A stretch of 64,000 nt of DNA, taken from NCBI RefSeq assembly GCF_001662875.1, contig NZ_JPVZ01000001.1:620001-684000 (forward strand). The letters run 5' to 3'. The notes below the pieces were generated by a model, which was given only the letters and a program-made list of their open reading frames with translations, was not told the DNA's origin and did no database searches. Below, in pieces: positions 38,194 through 47,569 of this stretch. Position 1 is the stretch's first letter, and each line of letters opens with the position of its first letter. Both the position numbers and the translations under genes were made by a program. This DNA comes from Thalassospira tepidiphila MCCC 1A03514. Its GTDB lineage: Bacteria; Pseudomonadota; Alphaproteobacteria; Rhodospirillales; Thalassospiraceae.

Positions 38194-39105
38194 TTATTCG
38201 AACAACTTGTCGATATCGTCCTGGCTGATGCCTTCCCCTTCGAGCTGCGGACCATTCAGAAGGTCAGCATCCTCGGGCCGTGATTCTTCCTCGACCTCAG
38301 GAACCGGCAATTCGGCAAACGCATCTTCACCCCAGATCGAGATCATGTTGTGGACGCGCTCTTCAACGAACTCAAGCGTGCTGACCACCTTGTTGATGCG
38401 CTGGCCGGTAATGTCCTGGAAGTTACAGGCTTCAAAGATCTTGGTTACGATGAAGGCAATCTGTTCGACATGATCGGCGACAAAATCGCTCGGCGCCGAG
38501 TTTTTAAGCGTCATCGTCAGATCGTCAATCTGCTCGGCGGATTCCAGAATGGTATGGGTCGCCATCTCGGTATCCTTGACGATGGCATCAAGTTCCGAGG
38601 TCGCACTTACCAGTCGGTCATCCTGTGCCTTTGGATGGCGCAGCGACGCAATCTGAACCTTGGCTCGGTGGATGTGCTCGTTCATTTCCGCGATCTGGGT
38701 ACGGATCAGTTCCAGATCGTCACGGTCGGGCTCTGCCGCTCCCGGGCGATTGGAGTGGGTTGGGTTACTTGAAACCGGCTCTGGCAATTCATCCATCGGT
38801 GCATCGTTTGATGCAAACGGGGTGGCGACGTCACTGGCTGGAACGCCACCCGATGCCACGGCCTGACGCAGCTGCGAAACTTCACCACGCAGTGCTCTGA
38901 TTTCATCAAGAACAGCCTGGGTAATACCGGACGTTTCCGGGGCACTCGTCGCTGCCGGCAAGGATGCCTGCATCGGTTCCCCTGCCCCCATACCGCTTTC
39001 CAGCATCGGGTCAAAGAAGGAGTCAGACCAATCCTCAACAACACCACCGGTGCGTTCTTTAAGACGACGTTCGGCAGTGAATACTTTTTGCACGCGACGA
39101 GACAT
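38194..39105 (-). CDS. cheZ: CheZ-family CheY-P phosphatase (paralogue 2)
   Basis: The 303-residue protein keeps the CheZ features: N-terminal MSRRVQKVFTAERRL, a long helical hairpin, the catalytic motif NFQDITGQRI and the C-terminal CheY-binding peptide ISQDDIDKLFE. It differs from paralogue 1 by a longer variable region (about residues 25-130), rich in Pro, Ala and Ser. The two copies suggest different CheY partners or localisations. It is not next to other che genes in this window. Confidence 0.92.
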   Translation of the reverse strand: MSRRVQKVFTAERRLKERTGGVVEDWSDSFFDPMLESGMGAGEPMQASLPAATSAPETSGITQAVLDEIRALRGEVSQLRQAVASGGVPASDVATPFASNDAPMDELPEPVSSNPTHSNRPGAAEPDRDDLELIRTQIAEMNEHIHRAKVQIASLRHPKAQDDRLVSATSELDAIVKDTEMATHTILESAEQIDDLTMTLKNSAPSDFVADHVEQIAFIVTKIFEACNFQDITGQRINKVVSTLEFVEERVHNMISIWGEDAFAELPVPEVEEESRPEDADLLNGPQLEGEGISQDDIDKLFE

Positions 39106-39247
39106 AACTGACTTTAACCCTCCGGAACGGACATGCGTCCGATCACTAAATCCCCAAACGCACCTTTTTAACGGCGTTCATTACTATTACGGCAAGTATA
39201 AGGGTGCAGATTGCGACAAGTCCAATGGGTTTCAAGTCCAAGTCTTT

Positions 39248-39282
39248 GAAAAAGAACACCCCGGCCAAAAGACCGGGGTGCT
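39248..39282 (-). terminator. Rho-independent terminator of the gcv operon
   Basis: On the minus strand the stem CACCCCGG / CCGGGGTG with a loop of eight nt is followed by TTCTTTTTC. It lies 26 bp after the gcvPB stop. Confidence 0.9.
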
Positions 39283-39307
39283 CCAAAAGGTCAGGTTGCG
39301 TTGGTTA

Positions 39308-40804
39308 TCAAGCTGTTTCAGGCTTCCAGCGCAAAACCGGCTTACGTGCAGCCGCCGTTTCATCAAGGCGTCTGCGTGGGGTCAGGTACGGTGCATTCTT
39401 GAAGAATTCTGCATCGCCCGACTCGGCCTTGGCCACAAGCGACAGAATCGCATCACAGAACTGATCGATCGATTCCTTGGTTTCGGTCTCGGTCGGTTCG
39501 ATCAGCAACGCCCCATGAACCACCAGCGGGAAATACATCGTCATCGGGTGGAACCCTTCGTCGATGATTGCCTTGGCCAGATCCAGCGTCGAAACACCGG
39601 TATCTTTCAGGAAGCCGTCGTCAAACAGGGCTTCATGCATGCAATAGCCCGGGAAGGCGACACTGAGCTTATCCTTAAGACGCGCCAGCAGATAGTTGGC
39701 ATTCAGAACCGCATCACCCGATGCCTGACGCAGGCCATCTGCACCATGGCTTTTCATATAGGTCAGCGCACGAATGAACATGCCCATCTGACCGTGGAAG
39801 CCTTTCAGACGCCCAAACGGCTTCATGCCGTCTTCTTCGTCTGCGGTTTCGACCAGATGGAAACCGTCACCCTTTTTCACGACATACGGGATCGGGGCAA
39901 ACGGTGCCAGGGCCTCGGAAAAGACAACGGGTCCTGAACCCGGTCCACCGCCACCATGCGGGGTCGAGAACGTCTTGTGCAGGTTGATATGCATCGCATC
40001 AATACCAAGGTCTGCCGGGCGCACCCGACCGACAATGGCGTTGAAGTTCGCACCATCACAATAGAAATAACCACCCGCTTCATGCACCAGATCGGCAATC
40101 TTGCGGACATCACGTTCAAACAAGCCGCAGGTATTCGGGTTGGTCAGCATGATACCCGCCACGTCGTCGCCAAGCTTGGCTTCAAACGCCGCCAGATCAA
40201 CACGGCCGTCTTCGGTCGCGGGGATCGAATCAACTGTAAAGCCACACGCGGCTGCGGTTGCCGGGTTGGTCCCGTGGGCTGATTCCGGCACCAGAACGCG
40301 ACGACGGTTTTCGCCGCGCGCATCAAGGGCCGCGCGAATGGCCATCATGCCGCAAAGTTCGCCCTGCGCACCCGCTGCCGGGGACATGGAAACCGCCGGC
40401 ATGCCGGTCAGGACCAAAAGCCAATGCGCACACTGATCAATCAGTTCCAGCGCACCCTGAACGGTGCTTTCGGGTTGCATCGGATGCAAATCGGCAAGAC
40501 CGGGCAAACGCGCGACTTTTTCATTCAGGCGCGGGTTATGCTTCATCGTGCACGAACCAAGCGGGAAGAAACCGGCATCAATGCCATAGTTCTTCTGCGA
40601 CAGGCGCGTGAAGTGACGCACGACTTGCGGCTCCGAAAGCCCCGGAAGACCAACGTCGCTATCACGATCAAGACCGCCAAGGCGCGATTTGGTGCCCTTG
40701 GGTTCCGGCAAATCAACGCCGGTACGGCCGGGCTGGCCCTGCTCGAAAATCAGCTTTTCTTCAAGAACAAGTCCACGGTTGCCGGTATGGGTTGTAAAGG
40801 TCAT
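39308..40804 (-). CDS. gcvPB: Glycine dehydrogenase (decarboxylating) subunit 2
   Basis: This is the PLP-containing half of the P protein that decarboxylates glycine and passes the aminomethyl group to GcvH. The 498-residue product has the PLP lysine motif [16 protein letters not shown] and the N-terminal [12 protein letters not shown]. Its ATG overlaps the gcvPA stop. Splitting GcvP into two subunits is common. It is the last gene of the riboswitch-controlled operon, with a clear terminator. Confidence 0.97.
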   Translation of the reverse strand: MTFTTHTGNRGLVLEEKLIFEQGQPGRTGVDLPEPKGTKSRLGGLDRDSDVGLPGLSEPQVVRHFTRLSQKNYGIDAGFFPLGSCTMKHNPRLNEKVARLPGLADLHPMQPESTVQGALELIDQCAHWLLVLTGMPAVSMSPAAGAQGELCGMMAIRAALDARGENRRRVLVPESAHGTNPATAAACGFTVDSIPATEDGRVDLAAFEAKLGDDVAGIMLTNPNTCGLFERDVRKIADLVHEAGGYFYCDGANFNAIVGRVRPADLGIDAMHINLHKTFSTPHGGGGPGSGPVVFSEALAPFAPIPYVVKKGDGFHLVETADEEDGMKPFGRLKGFHGQMGMFIRALTYMKSHGADGLRQASGDAVLNANYLLARLKDKLSVAFPGYCMHEALFDDGFLKDTGVSTLDLAKAIIDEGFHPMTMYFPLVVHGALLIEPTETETKESIDQFCDAILSLVAKAESGDAEFFKNAPYLTPRRRLDETAAARKPVLRWKPETA

Positions 40805-42156
40805 GCCAGCGCCTCCTTCAATGCGGACGCAAGGGCCGCGATATCCTCGTCCGTGTTGGTTTCGGTGACCGCAACCAACAGGTAGTTATCCAGATCCGAA
40901 CGGTTCGGATACAGACGCGACAGCGGCACACCACCAAGGACGTCCTTGGCAACCAGTGCTTCAACCACTTCGGCGGCCGGCTTGGAAAGCTTCACGGTGA
41001 ATTCGTTAAAGAAGCTGTCATTGACGACAGACGCCCCACCAACGGTATCAATCGCATCCGCCGCCTTGCAGGCATTTTCATGGTTCAATGTCGCCAGACG
41101 GCGATAACCGTCTTCACCCAGCAGGCTCATATGCACGGTAAAGGCCAGCGAACACAGGCCCGAGTTGGTGCAGATGTTCGAGGTCGCCTTTTCACGGCGG
41201 ATATGCTGTTCGCGGGTCGACAGCGTCAGAACAAAGCCACGCTTGCCGTCCTGATCAACCGTTTCACCACAAAGACGGCCCGGCATCTGACGCACGAGCT
41301 TTTGCGTGGTGGCAAACAGACCGACATACGGCCCACCATAGTTCAGCGCGTTACCGATCGACTGGCCTTCGCCGCAAACGATGTCTGCGCCAAAGCTGCC
41401 CGGTGATTTCACCGCGCCAAACGCCACCGCCTCGGTAAAGACCACCACCAGAAGCGCACCCTTGGCATGGCAAAGATCAGCCAGTTGGGTGTGATCCTGA
41501 ATGCGGCCAAACACGTCCGGGTACTGCACCACGACACATGCGGTCTGATCATCGATCAGATCGTTGAGTTCTTCGGCAGTTGCCTGATGTTCCGGATGCC
41601 CATCGCGCCCGGCAACTTCGGTGTCGCTATACTGGCAATAGGTTTCGGTCACTTCGCGGTAATGCGGGTGCAGACCACCCGAAAGCACCGCCTTCTTGCG
41701 ACGGGTCGCGCGGCAGGCCATCAGAACCGCTTCGGCACAGGATGTCGCACCATCCCACATCGACGCGTTGGCAACATCCATCCCGGTGATCGAGGCAACC
41801 TGGGTCTGGAATTCAAACAGGTATTGCAGCGTCCCTTGCGCGATTTCCGGCTGATACGGGGTATAGGCGGTCAGAAACTCACCGCGCTGGATCACGTAAT
41901 CAACCGTCGCCGGGACATGGTGGCGATAGGCACCCGCACCCAGGAAACTGGGCACGCTTGATGCGCCCATGTTTTTGGCGGCCAAGGCCATCATATCGCG
42001 TTCAACCTGCATTTCGCCAAGGTGGGATGGCAAATCAACAGGTGCGTCAAGCAACGCGCCGTCGGGCACATCACAGTAAAGTTCATCAACCGATGATGCC
42101 CCGATGGTATCAAGCATCGCAGCACGATCAGCGCGTGTCAGTGGGAGATAACGCAT
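40801..42156 (-). CDS. gcvPA: Glycine dehydrogenase (decarboxylating) subunit 1
   Basis: The N-terminal half of the split P protein. The 451-residue protein has [32 protein letters not shown] and [13 protein letters not shown], characteristic of the family. It lies 3 bp after gcvH and overlaps gcvPB, so the two subunits are made in equal amounts. Confidence 0.97.
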   Translation of the reverse strand: MRYLPLTRADRAAMLDTIGASSVDELYCDVPDGALLDAPVDLPSHLGEMQVERDMMALAAKNMGASSVPSFLGAGAYRHHVPATVDYVIQRGEFLTAYTPYQPEIAQGTLQYLFEFQTQVASITGMDVANASMWDGATSCAEAVLMACRATRRKKAVLSGGLHPHYREVTETYCQYSDTEVAGRDGHPEHQATAEELNDLIDDQTACVVVQYPDVFGRIQDHTQLADLCHAKGALLVVVFTEAVAFGAVKSPGSFGADIVCGEGQSIGNALNYGGPYVGLFATTQKLVRQMPGRLCGETVDQDGKRGFVLTLSTREQHIRREKATSNICTNSGLCSLAFTVHMSLLGEDGYRRLATLNHENACKAADAIDTVGGASVVNDSFFNEFTVKLSKPAAEVVEALVAKDVLGGVPLSRLYPNRSDLDNYLLVAVTETNTDEDIAALASALKEALA

Positions 42157-42159
42157 GTT

Positions 42160-42531
42160 TTAAAGGCCTTCGACGAAGTCTTTGTAGGCAGCTTCATCCA
42201 TCAGCTCATCAAGCTGGGATTCATCGGTCAGTGTCATTCTAAAGAACCAGCCATCCGATTCCGGGGCTTCATTGACCAGTGCAGGATTGTCATCGAGCTC
42301 TTCGTTGACCTCGACAATTTCACCATCGAGCGGGGCGTAAACGTCGCTGGCAGCCTTGACCGATTCAACAACCGCGGCGTCGCCATCCTTGGTCAGTTTC
42401 TTGCCAACTTCCGGCAGCTCGACATACACGATATCGCCCAGCGACTGCTGCGCGTAATCGGTAATACCAACGGTTGCCACACCGTCTTCAAGCTCGATCC
42501 ATTCATGTTCCTGCGAAAATTTCTTAGTCAT
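42160..42531 (-). CDS. gcvH: Glycine cleavage system H protein
   Basis: GcvH shuttles the methylamine group between P, T and L proteins on a lipoyl arm. The 123-residue protein has the lipoylated Lys in [19 protein letters not shown] and ends in the usual hybrid-motif region SDGWFFRM. It lies 74 bp after gcvT in the operon. Confidence 0.98.
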   Translation of the reverse strand: MTKKFSQEHEWIELEDGVATVGITDYAQQSLGDIVYVELPEVGKKLTKDGDAAVVESVKAASDVYAPLDGEIVEVNEELDDNPALVNEAPESDGWFFRMTLTDESQLDELMDEAAYKDFVEGL

Positions 42532-42605
42532 CTTCCATTGTCCCTGTTGATCAATTCAGTGCCAATGCAGCGTAGCGCCGCTCTCTCTATGATAAATTCT
42601 GGTTC

Positions 42606-43718
42606 TCAACCGCGGAAATAACGATGCGGCGCGAACGGAAGTTCGACCACCTCGGCCGGGCGCGCCTTGCCGCGCACCATAAGATCGACCTTGGTACCCG
42701 GTTCGGCAAATTCAATTGCGACATACCCCATGGCAATCGGACCATCGACGGTCGGGCCAAACCCGCCCGATGTAATCTCGCCGATGTCTTCGCCATCCGC
42801 GTTCAAAATCTGGGTGTGTTCGCGTGCTGGCGCATTGCCTTCGGGCTTGATGCCGACACGTTTGCGATCCGCACCGTGTTCAAGCTGATCAAGGATCACA
42901 TCCGCGCCCTTGAAACCACCTTCGGCCCGGCGACGTTTATTAATGATCCAGTTCAGATCCCCTTCAACCGGGGTCGTGGTGGTATCAATGTCGTTACCAT
43001 ACAGGCAAAGACCTGCTTCGAGGCGCAGTGAATCACGTGCACCAAGGCCAATCGCCTCGACCTCTTCCTCGGCCAACAGCTTGCGTGCAAGCGCCTCGGC
43101 ATCGGCGTTGGGTACGGAAATTTCAAAGCCGTCTTCGCCGGTGTAACCCGAACGGGTCACAAAGCACAGACTGCCAGCGATTTCGATTTCGGCAAAGCTC
43201 ATGAATTTAAGATCGGCAACCGATGGCGCAAAGCGCGCAAGCACCTTGGCCGCGTCCGGACCCTGAAGTGCCAGAAGCGCACGGTCATCGATTTCTTCAA
43301 GCGATACACCATCGCCAAGATTGGCACGCATGTGAACGATATCATCGTCCTTGCAGGCCGCATTGATCACCAGAAACAGGCTGTCACCCGCATTGGTAAT
43401 CATCAGATCATCAAGGATCGTGCCGTCGTCCTGGGTAAATGCCGAATAGCGGGTGCGACCGGGTTTGAGGATGGCAATATCACCGGGCACAAGCTTTTCA
43501 AGCTCCGCCACGCGGTTCTCCCCGGTCAAACGCACCTGCCCCATATGGGACACATCAAACAGGCCTGCCTTCGCACGGGTATGAAGATGTTCGCCCTTCA
43601 CACCAAGCGGATATTGCACAGGCATGGCATAGCCCGCAAACGGCACCATTTTAGCACCGAGTTCCACATGCAAATCATAAAGGGCAGTTTTTAGAAGTTC
43701 GGATTCTTGATCCGCCAT
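42606..43718 (-). CDS. gcvT: Glycine cleavage system aminomethyltransferase (T protein)
   Basis: GcvT transfers the methylene group to tetrahydrofolate and releases ammonia. The 370-residue protein has the N-terminal MVPFAGYAMPVQY, the folate region TGEDGFEISV and ARDSLRLEAGLCLYG. The ATG has a GGAGAA site; the upstream frame lies in the riboswitch leader and is not used. It is the first gene after the glycine riboswitch. Confidence 0.97.
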   Translation of the reverse strand: MADQESELLKTALYDLHVELGAKMVPFAGYAMPVQYPLGVKGEHLHTRAKAGLFDVSHMGQVRLTGENRVAELEKLVPGDIAILKPGRTRYSAFTQDDGTILDDLMITNAGDSLFLVINAACKDDDIVHMRANLGDGVSLEEIDDRALLALQGPDAAKVLARFAPSVADLKFMSFAEIEIAGSLCFVTRSGYTGEDGFEISVPNADAEALARKLLAEEEVEAIGLGARDSLRLEAGLCLYGNDIDTTTTPVEGDLNWIINKRRRAEGGFKGADVILDQLEHGADRKRVGIKPEGNAPAREHTQILNADGEDIGEITSGGFGPTVDGPIAMGYVAIEFAEPGTKVDLMVRGKARPAEVVELPFAPHRYFRG

Positions 43719-43771
43719 CAGGTTCTCCAAGACAATCGTTGCGAAATATAGCCGACCAGTGGCCAACCACA

Positions 43772-43983
43772 TTCCCCCTCTGTCTTTGGAGCCTGAAAGA
43801 ATCACATCCGGGGTAGGAAGCCGGTCTGCTTACATCTTCGGCGAGGTGTTCCTGATCAGAAATTCAGGTCACCTGCTTTCCAGAGTCCCATCTCCACGCG
43901 GTCCTGTTGCCTGAGAGTTTCCGGGGTGGTTGCTCCTTCGGCGTCCGCTCATCGCTAAGGACTGCGGCCTCTCCCACGTGCAT
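43772..43983 (-). promoter_or_regulatory. Tandem glycine riboswitch
   Basis: Read on the minus strand, two glycine aptamers follow each other. The first carries GGGAGAG, CCGAAGGAGCAA and AAACTCTCAGGC; the second carries GCCGAAGATGTAAGC, TCTTTCAGGC and ACAGAGGGGG. Together they lie about 54 bp before the gcvT start. The tandem form usually turns on gcvTHP when glycine is high, so the operon removes excess glycine. A TATAAC box lies upstream on the same strand. Confidence 0.92.
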
Positions 43984-44089
43984 CATTTGGGTATGTTTCT
44001 GTTATACGGGTTTCCGCGCAAACCGACCAGCCCCTATTTTTCGGGCACGATCGGCCTGCCACGTTTCAAATGACCAAACCCGAATAAAA

Positions 44090-44647
44090 TCAATCAGTTC
44101 CGAACCGGCGATTATACTCAAGTTGGTCCGCGCTCAGCTGGAAACCAAGATAGATTTCGTAATCCGGACCGGTCCAGACATCGTCCAGCGGCACCGACAG
44201 GGTCACCTGTTCGTCACGGATACGGGCCATGTTCAGATTGTCGGCAAACGCCATATTAACGTCAAACACCGACTTCTGAATGAAGGTGCCGTTCGGGTCA
44301 CGCAGGGCGACGAAATATTTGAATTGAACGTTGCGGTTTTGGGCTGCCGGTCCAAGCTCGGCGGTAATGATCGGGCTGATGATGACATCAAGTTCCTTGT
44401 CATCAAGGTCGTAGCCGCAATCACCGAGGTATCCGGTAAATTCGGCTTCGACGATCACATCGGTCAGGTCACGGCCTGCACCACTGAACTGGACAAGCTT
44501 TGCCGTATCCTTTGGTAGATAGGCCGCCGGACAAACCGGGACCGGCTGTTCTTCGAACGGGTTGCCACCGCCGCATGCGCTTAGCAATCCACCAAGCGAG
44601 ACCATACCCAATGCATAAACGCGCCGAAGTCCGTTACCGATTGTCAT
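44090..44647 (-). CDS. Putative lipoprotein of unknown function
   Basis: The 185-residue product begins with a basic stretch, a hydrophobic core and a lipobox LLSAC, so it is probably an outer-membrane lipoprotein. The body is mainly beta-like (VIVEAEFTGYLGDCGYDLDD, KYFVALRDPNGTFIQKSVF, YEIYLGFQLSADQLEYNRRFG). The start is placed at ATG 44647 because it gives a complete signal peptide. I do not recognise the family. It is divergent from ispH. Confidence 0.78.
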   Translation of the reverse strand: MTIGNGLRRVYALGMVSLGGLLSACGGGNPFEEQPVPVCPAAYLPKDTAKLVQFSGAGRDLTDVIVEAEFTGYLGDCGYDLDDKELDVIISPIITAELGPAAQNRNVQFKYFVALRDPNGTFIQKSVFDVNMAFADNLNMARIRDEQVTLSVPLDDVWTGPDYEIYLGFQLSADQLEYNRRFGTD

Positions 44648-44903
44648 CCAAGCCTCTATCAAACCAAATGTTTTCGGGCCACGTCGCGACGACCGGCCCG
44701 CGCGCAGTCTATTCTGTCGCGGATGTCGGCACAACCCGCTTCAAAGGCCTTGGGCCGTGTAAAACGTCAAAAATTCGGCCAACCCGCACCGACCATTTAC
44801 CCCAGAGTCATTGCACCGCATGATCAAGCGGGTTATGTAACGTGAATGTTTGAAAAATGCGTCGGCAACGCCCGCACGCAATTGGGAAAGCCGGACCTGT
44901 ATC

Positions 44904-45851
44904 ATGTCTGACAAAGCCAGCCTTCGGATCGTTCTTGCCAATCCGCGCGGTTTCTGCGCGGGGGTTGATCGCGCCATCGAGATCGTCGAAAAGGCACTCG
45001 AAAAATATGGCGCACCGGTCTATGTCCGCCACGAAATCGTGCATAACAAATTCGTGGTCAATCGCCTGCGCGATATGGGTGCCGTTTTCGTTGACGAACT
45101 TGATGCCGTTCCCGATGGCGTGCCGGTGATCTTTTCGGCCCATGGTGTCCCGAAATCCGTGCCAGAGGCCGCCGAAACCCGCAAACTTGAATATCTCGAT
45201 GCAACCTGCCCGCTGGTCTCCAAGGTCCATCGCGGGGCCGAACGTCATCACGCCGATGGCAAACATATTCTTCTGATTGGTCATGCCGGTCATCCCGAAG
45301 TCATCGGCACGATGGGTCAGTTACCCCCCGGCAGCATGACCCTGGTCGAGACCGAAGAAGACGCCGAAACCATCGAAATCAGCGATCCGGAAAATCTGGC
45401 CTTCGTGACCCAGACGACCTTGTCACTTGATGACACCGCCAAGATCATCGAAATCCTGCAACGGCGTTTCCCGTCAATCGCGGTGCCGAAAAAGGAAGAC
45501 ATCTGCTACGCCACGACCAACCGCCAGCATGCGGTCAAATTGATCGCGGAAAAGGCCGATGCCATTCTGGTTCTTGGCGCGCCAAACTCTTCGAACTCCA
45601 ACCGCTTGGTCGAAGTCGCCAAACGCGAAGGCTGCACACGGTCGGTTCTGGTCGAACGGGCAAAGGATATCGACTGGTCGAAGCTTGACGGTATTTCAAG
45701 CCTTGGCATCACTGCCGGTGCGTCCGCGCCTGAAATCCTGGTCGAAGAAGTCATTGATGCCTGCCGGGAACGCTTTGACGTGACCGTCGAGACAATCACG
45801 CTGACCAACGAGAATGTCACCTTCAAACTGCCGCGTCAGCTTGCCAGCTAG
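44904..45851 (+). CDS. ispH: 4-hydroxy-3-methylbut-2-enyl diphosphate reductase
   Basis: IspH is the [4Fe-4S] enzyme that makes IPP and DMAPP in the last MEP step. The 315-residue protein has the three cluster cysteines in [24 protein letters not shown] and [12 protein letters not shown], and FSAHGVPKS. The ATG chosen starts the family domain. It forms a unit with thrB and rnhA, an order widely seen in alphaproteobacteria. Confidence 0.97.
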   Translation: MSDKASLRIVLANPRGFCAGVDRAIEIVEKALEKYGAPVYVRHEIVHNKFVVNRLRDMGAVFVDELDAVPDGVPVIFSAHGVPKSVPEAAETRKLEYLDATCPLVSKVHRGAERHHADGKHILLIGHAGHPEVIGTMGQLPPGSMTLVETEEDAETIEISDPENLAFVTQTTLSLDDTAKIIEILQRRFPSIAVPKKEDICYATTNRQHAVKLIAEKADAILVLGAPNSSNSNRLVEVAKREGCTRSVLVERAKDIDWSKLDGISSLGITAGASAPEILVEEVIDACRERFDVTVETITLTNENVTFKLPRQLAS

Positions 45852-45896
45852 GTCTGCGGACATGCTTATTTTCAGATCAGGACGACGATAGAACTC

Positions 45897-46865
45897 ATGG
45901 CCGTCTATACCGACGTTTCAGACGAAGATATTTCCCGCTTTGTTGCCGAATACGATATCGGTGACGTGGTATCGTTCAAGGGGATCGCAGAAGGCGTCGA
46001 AAATACCAACTTCCTGCTTCAGACGACCAAGGCTCCTTATATCCTGACCCTGTATGAGAAGCGGGTAAATCCCGATGATCTGCCCTTCTATCTTGGACTG
46101 ATGGATCACTTGTCGGCCAAGGGCCTGAATTGCCCGACCCCGATCCACGGCAAGGACGGTGTTGCCCTGCGGCGCCTTTGTGGTCGCCCGGCCGCCATCA
46201 CATCCTTCCTGCAGGGCATGTCGCCGAGGCGCATTCAACCCCATCACTGTGCCGGGGTTGGCGCCGCACTGGCGGAATTGCACTCAGCCGGTCAGGACTT
46301 CGAAATGCACCTGCCAAACGCGCTGAGCATCAAGGGATGGCGTTCGCTTTTCGACAGCTGCGCGGAACATGCCGACGATGTCGAACCCGGCCTTGGCAAG
46401 ATGATTGGCGAAGAACTCGCATTTCTTGAAGAAAACTGGCCGCACGCCCTTCCCAAGGGAGTCATTCATGCGGACCTGTTCCCCGATAACGTCTTCTTCT
46501 TTCCAAACAAGGAAGCCGTTTCCGGGCTGATTGACTTCTATTTCGCGTGCAATGACCTGTTTTGCTATGACGTTGCCATTTGCATGAATGCCTGGTGCTT
46601 TGAACCCGATAACAGTTTCAATGTGACCAAGGCCAAAAACCTTCTGTCGCATTACAGCAAGGTCCGTCCGCTTTCGGACGTCGAAAAGGCCGCCCTGCCC
46701 ATTCTGGCGCGCGGCGCAAGTCTTCGGTTCCTTCTGACACGGCTGTATGACTGGGTGAATACGCCCAAGGATGCGCTGGTCACCCCGAAGAACCCGCGCG
46801 AATACATCAACAAATTGCGGTTCCACCAACGTGTGGAAAACGCAACAGCCTATGGCCTGGATTAG
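45897..46865 (+). CDS. thrB: Homoserine kinase (ThrB type II)
   Basis: This aminoglycoside-phosphotransferase-fold enzyme phosphorylates homoserine, the substrate of threonine synthase. The 322-residue protein has the N-terminal [13 protein letters not shown], the catalytic loop [13 protein letters not shown] and [15 protein letters not shown]. It lies 45 bp after ispH and 25 bp before rnhA, and it supplies the substrate of ThrC encoded at 22.1-23.5 kb. Confidence 0.96.
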   Translation: MAVYTDVSDEDISRFVAEYDIGDVVSFKGIAEGVENTNFLLQTTKAPYILTLYEKRVNPDDLPFYLGLMDHLSAKGLNCPTPIHGKDGVALRRLCGRPAAITSFLQGMSPRRIQPHHCAGVGAALAELHSAGQDFEMHLPNALSIKGWRSLFDSCAEHADDVEPGLGKMIGEELAFLEENWPHALPKGVIHADLFPDNVFFFPNKEAVSGLIDFYFACNDLFCYDVAICMNAWCFEPDNSFNVTKAKNLLSHYSKVRPLSDVEKAALPILARGASLRFLLTRLYDWVNTPKDALVTPKNPREYINKLRFHQRVENATAYGLD

Positions 46866-46890
46866 GCACAAAGGCGGGGAACACGACAAT

Positions 46891-47340
46891 ATGACTTCAA
46901 GTAACGGTGACGATAACCGCGTCGAGATTTACACAGACGGCGCGTGCAGCGGCAATCCCGGCCCCGGTGGCTGGGGCGCAATTTTGCGCTTCAAGGGTGT
47001 CGAAAAGGAAATGTCGGGCGGCGATCCGGAAACCACCAACAATCGTATGGAAATGATGGCCGCCATCAGCGCGCTGGAAGCCCTGAAACGTCCCTGTGTC
47101 ATCGATATCTACACCGACAGCAGCTATGTCCGCGACGGCATTACCAAATGGATTTTCGGCTGGCAGAAACGTGGCTGGAAAACCGCCGATAAAAAGCCGG
47201 TCAAGAATGTGGAACTATGGCAACGTTTGCTGCAAGCCCTTGAACCACATAAGGTCGAGTGGCACTGGGTCAAGGGTCATGCCGGTCACCCGGAAAACGA
47301 AAGATGCGACGAATTGGCCCGCCAAGCCGTGCCCCGATAA
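46891..47340 (+). CDS. rnhA: Ribonuclease HI
   Basis: RNase HI cuts RNA in RNA-DNA hybrids. The 149-residue protein has the catalytic Asp-Glu-Asp-Asp residues in [36 protein letters not shown] and the DELARQA tail, plus the handle region [14 protein letters not shown] longer frame overlaps thrB but lacks the family start. A GC-rich hairpin (CCCGATAAC / GTTATCGGG) overlaps the stop and may end the operon, although it has no T-run. Confidence 0.97.
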   Translation: MTSSNGDDNRVEIYTDGACSGNPGPGGWGAILRFKGVEKEMSGGDPETTNNRMEMMAAISALEALKRPCVIDIYTDSSYVRDGITKWIFGWQKRGWKTADKKPVKNVELWQRLLQALEPHKVEWHWVKGHAGHPENERCDELARQAVPR

Positions 47341-47569
47341 CGAATTTTTCGCGGTTATCGGGAAAATTGCTTGAAGCTGAGGGACTTCGCTACAAGATAA
47401 ATAGCTTTGCTGGCTTGTGTCAGATAATTGAATGTTTAACGAAATCAAACTTGCGTTTTCATCAAGTTGCGGTTTGACTTGAGACTAATTCAAGGGGGTG
47501 TTGGCACCCATACAAAGGTCGAGTACATTATATTCGACTAGCCTAAAGTGGGTGTCAGGGAGAGAACGC

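Noticed and set aside
47333-47362. Hairpin overlapping the rnhA stop as a rho-independent terminator
   Set aside because: The 9-bp stem is real, but no T-run follows, so it is mentioned only in the rnhA entry.
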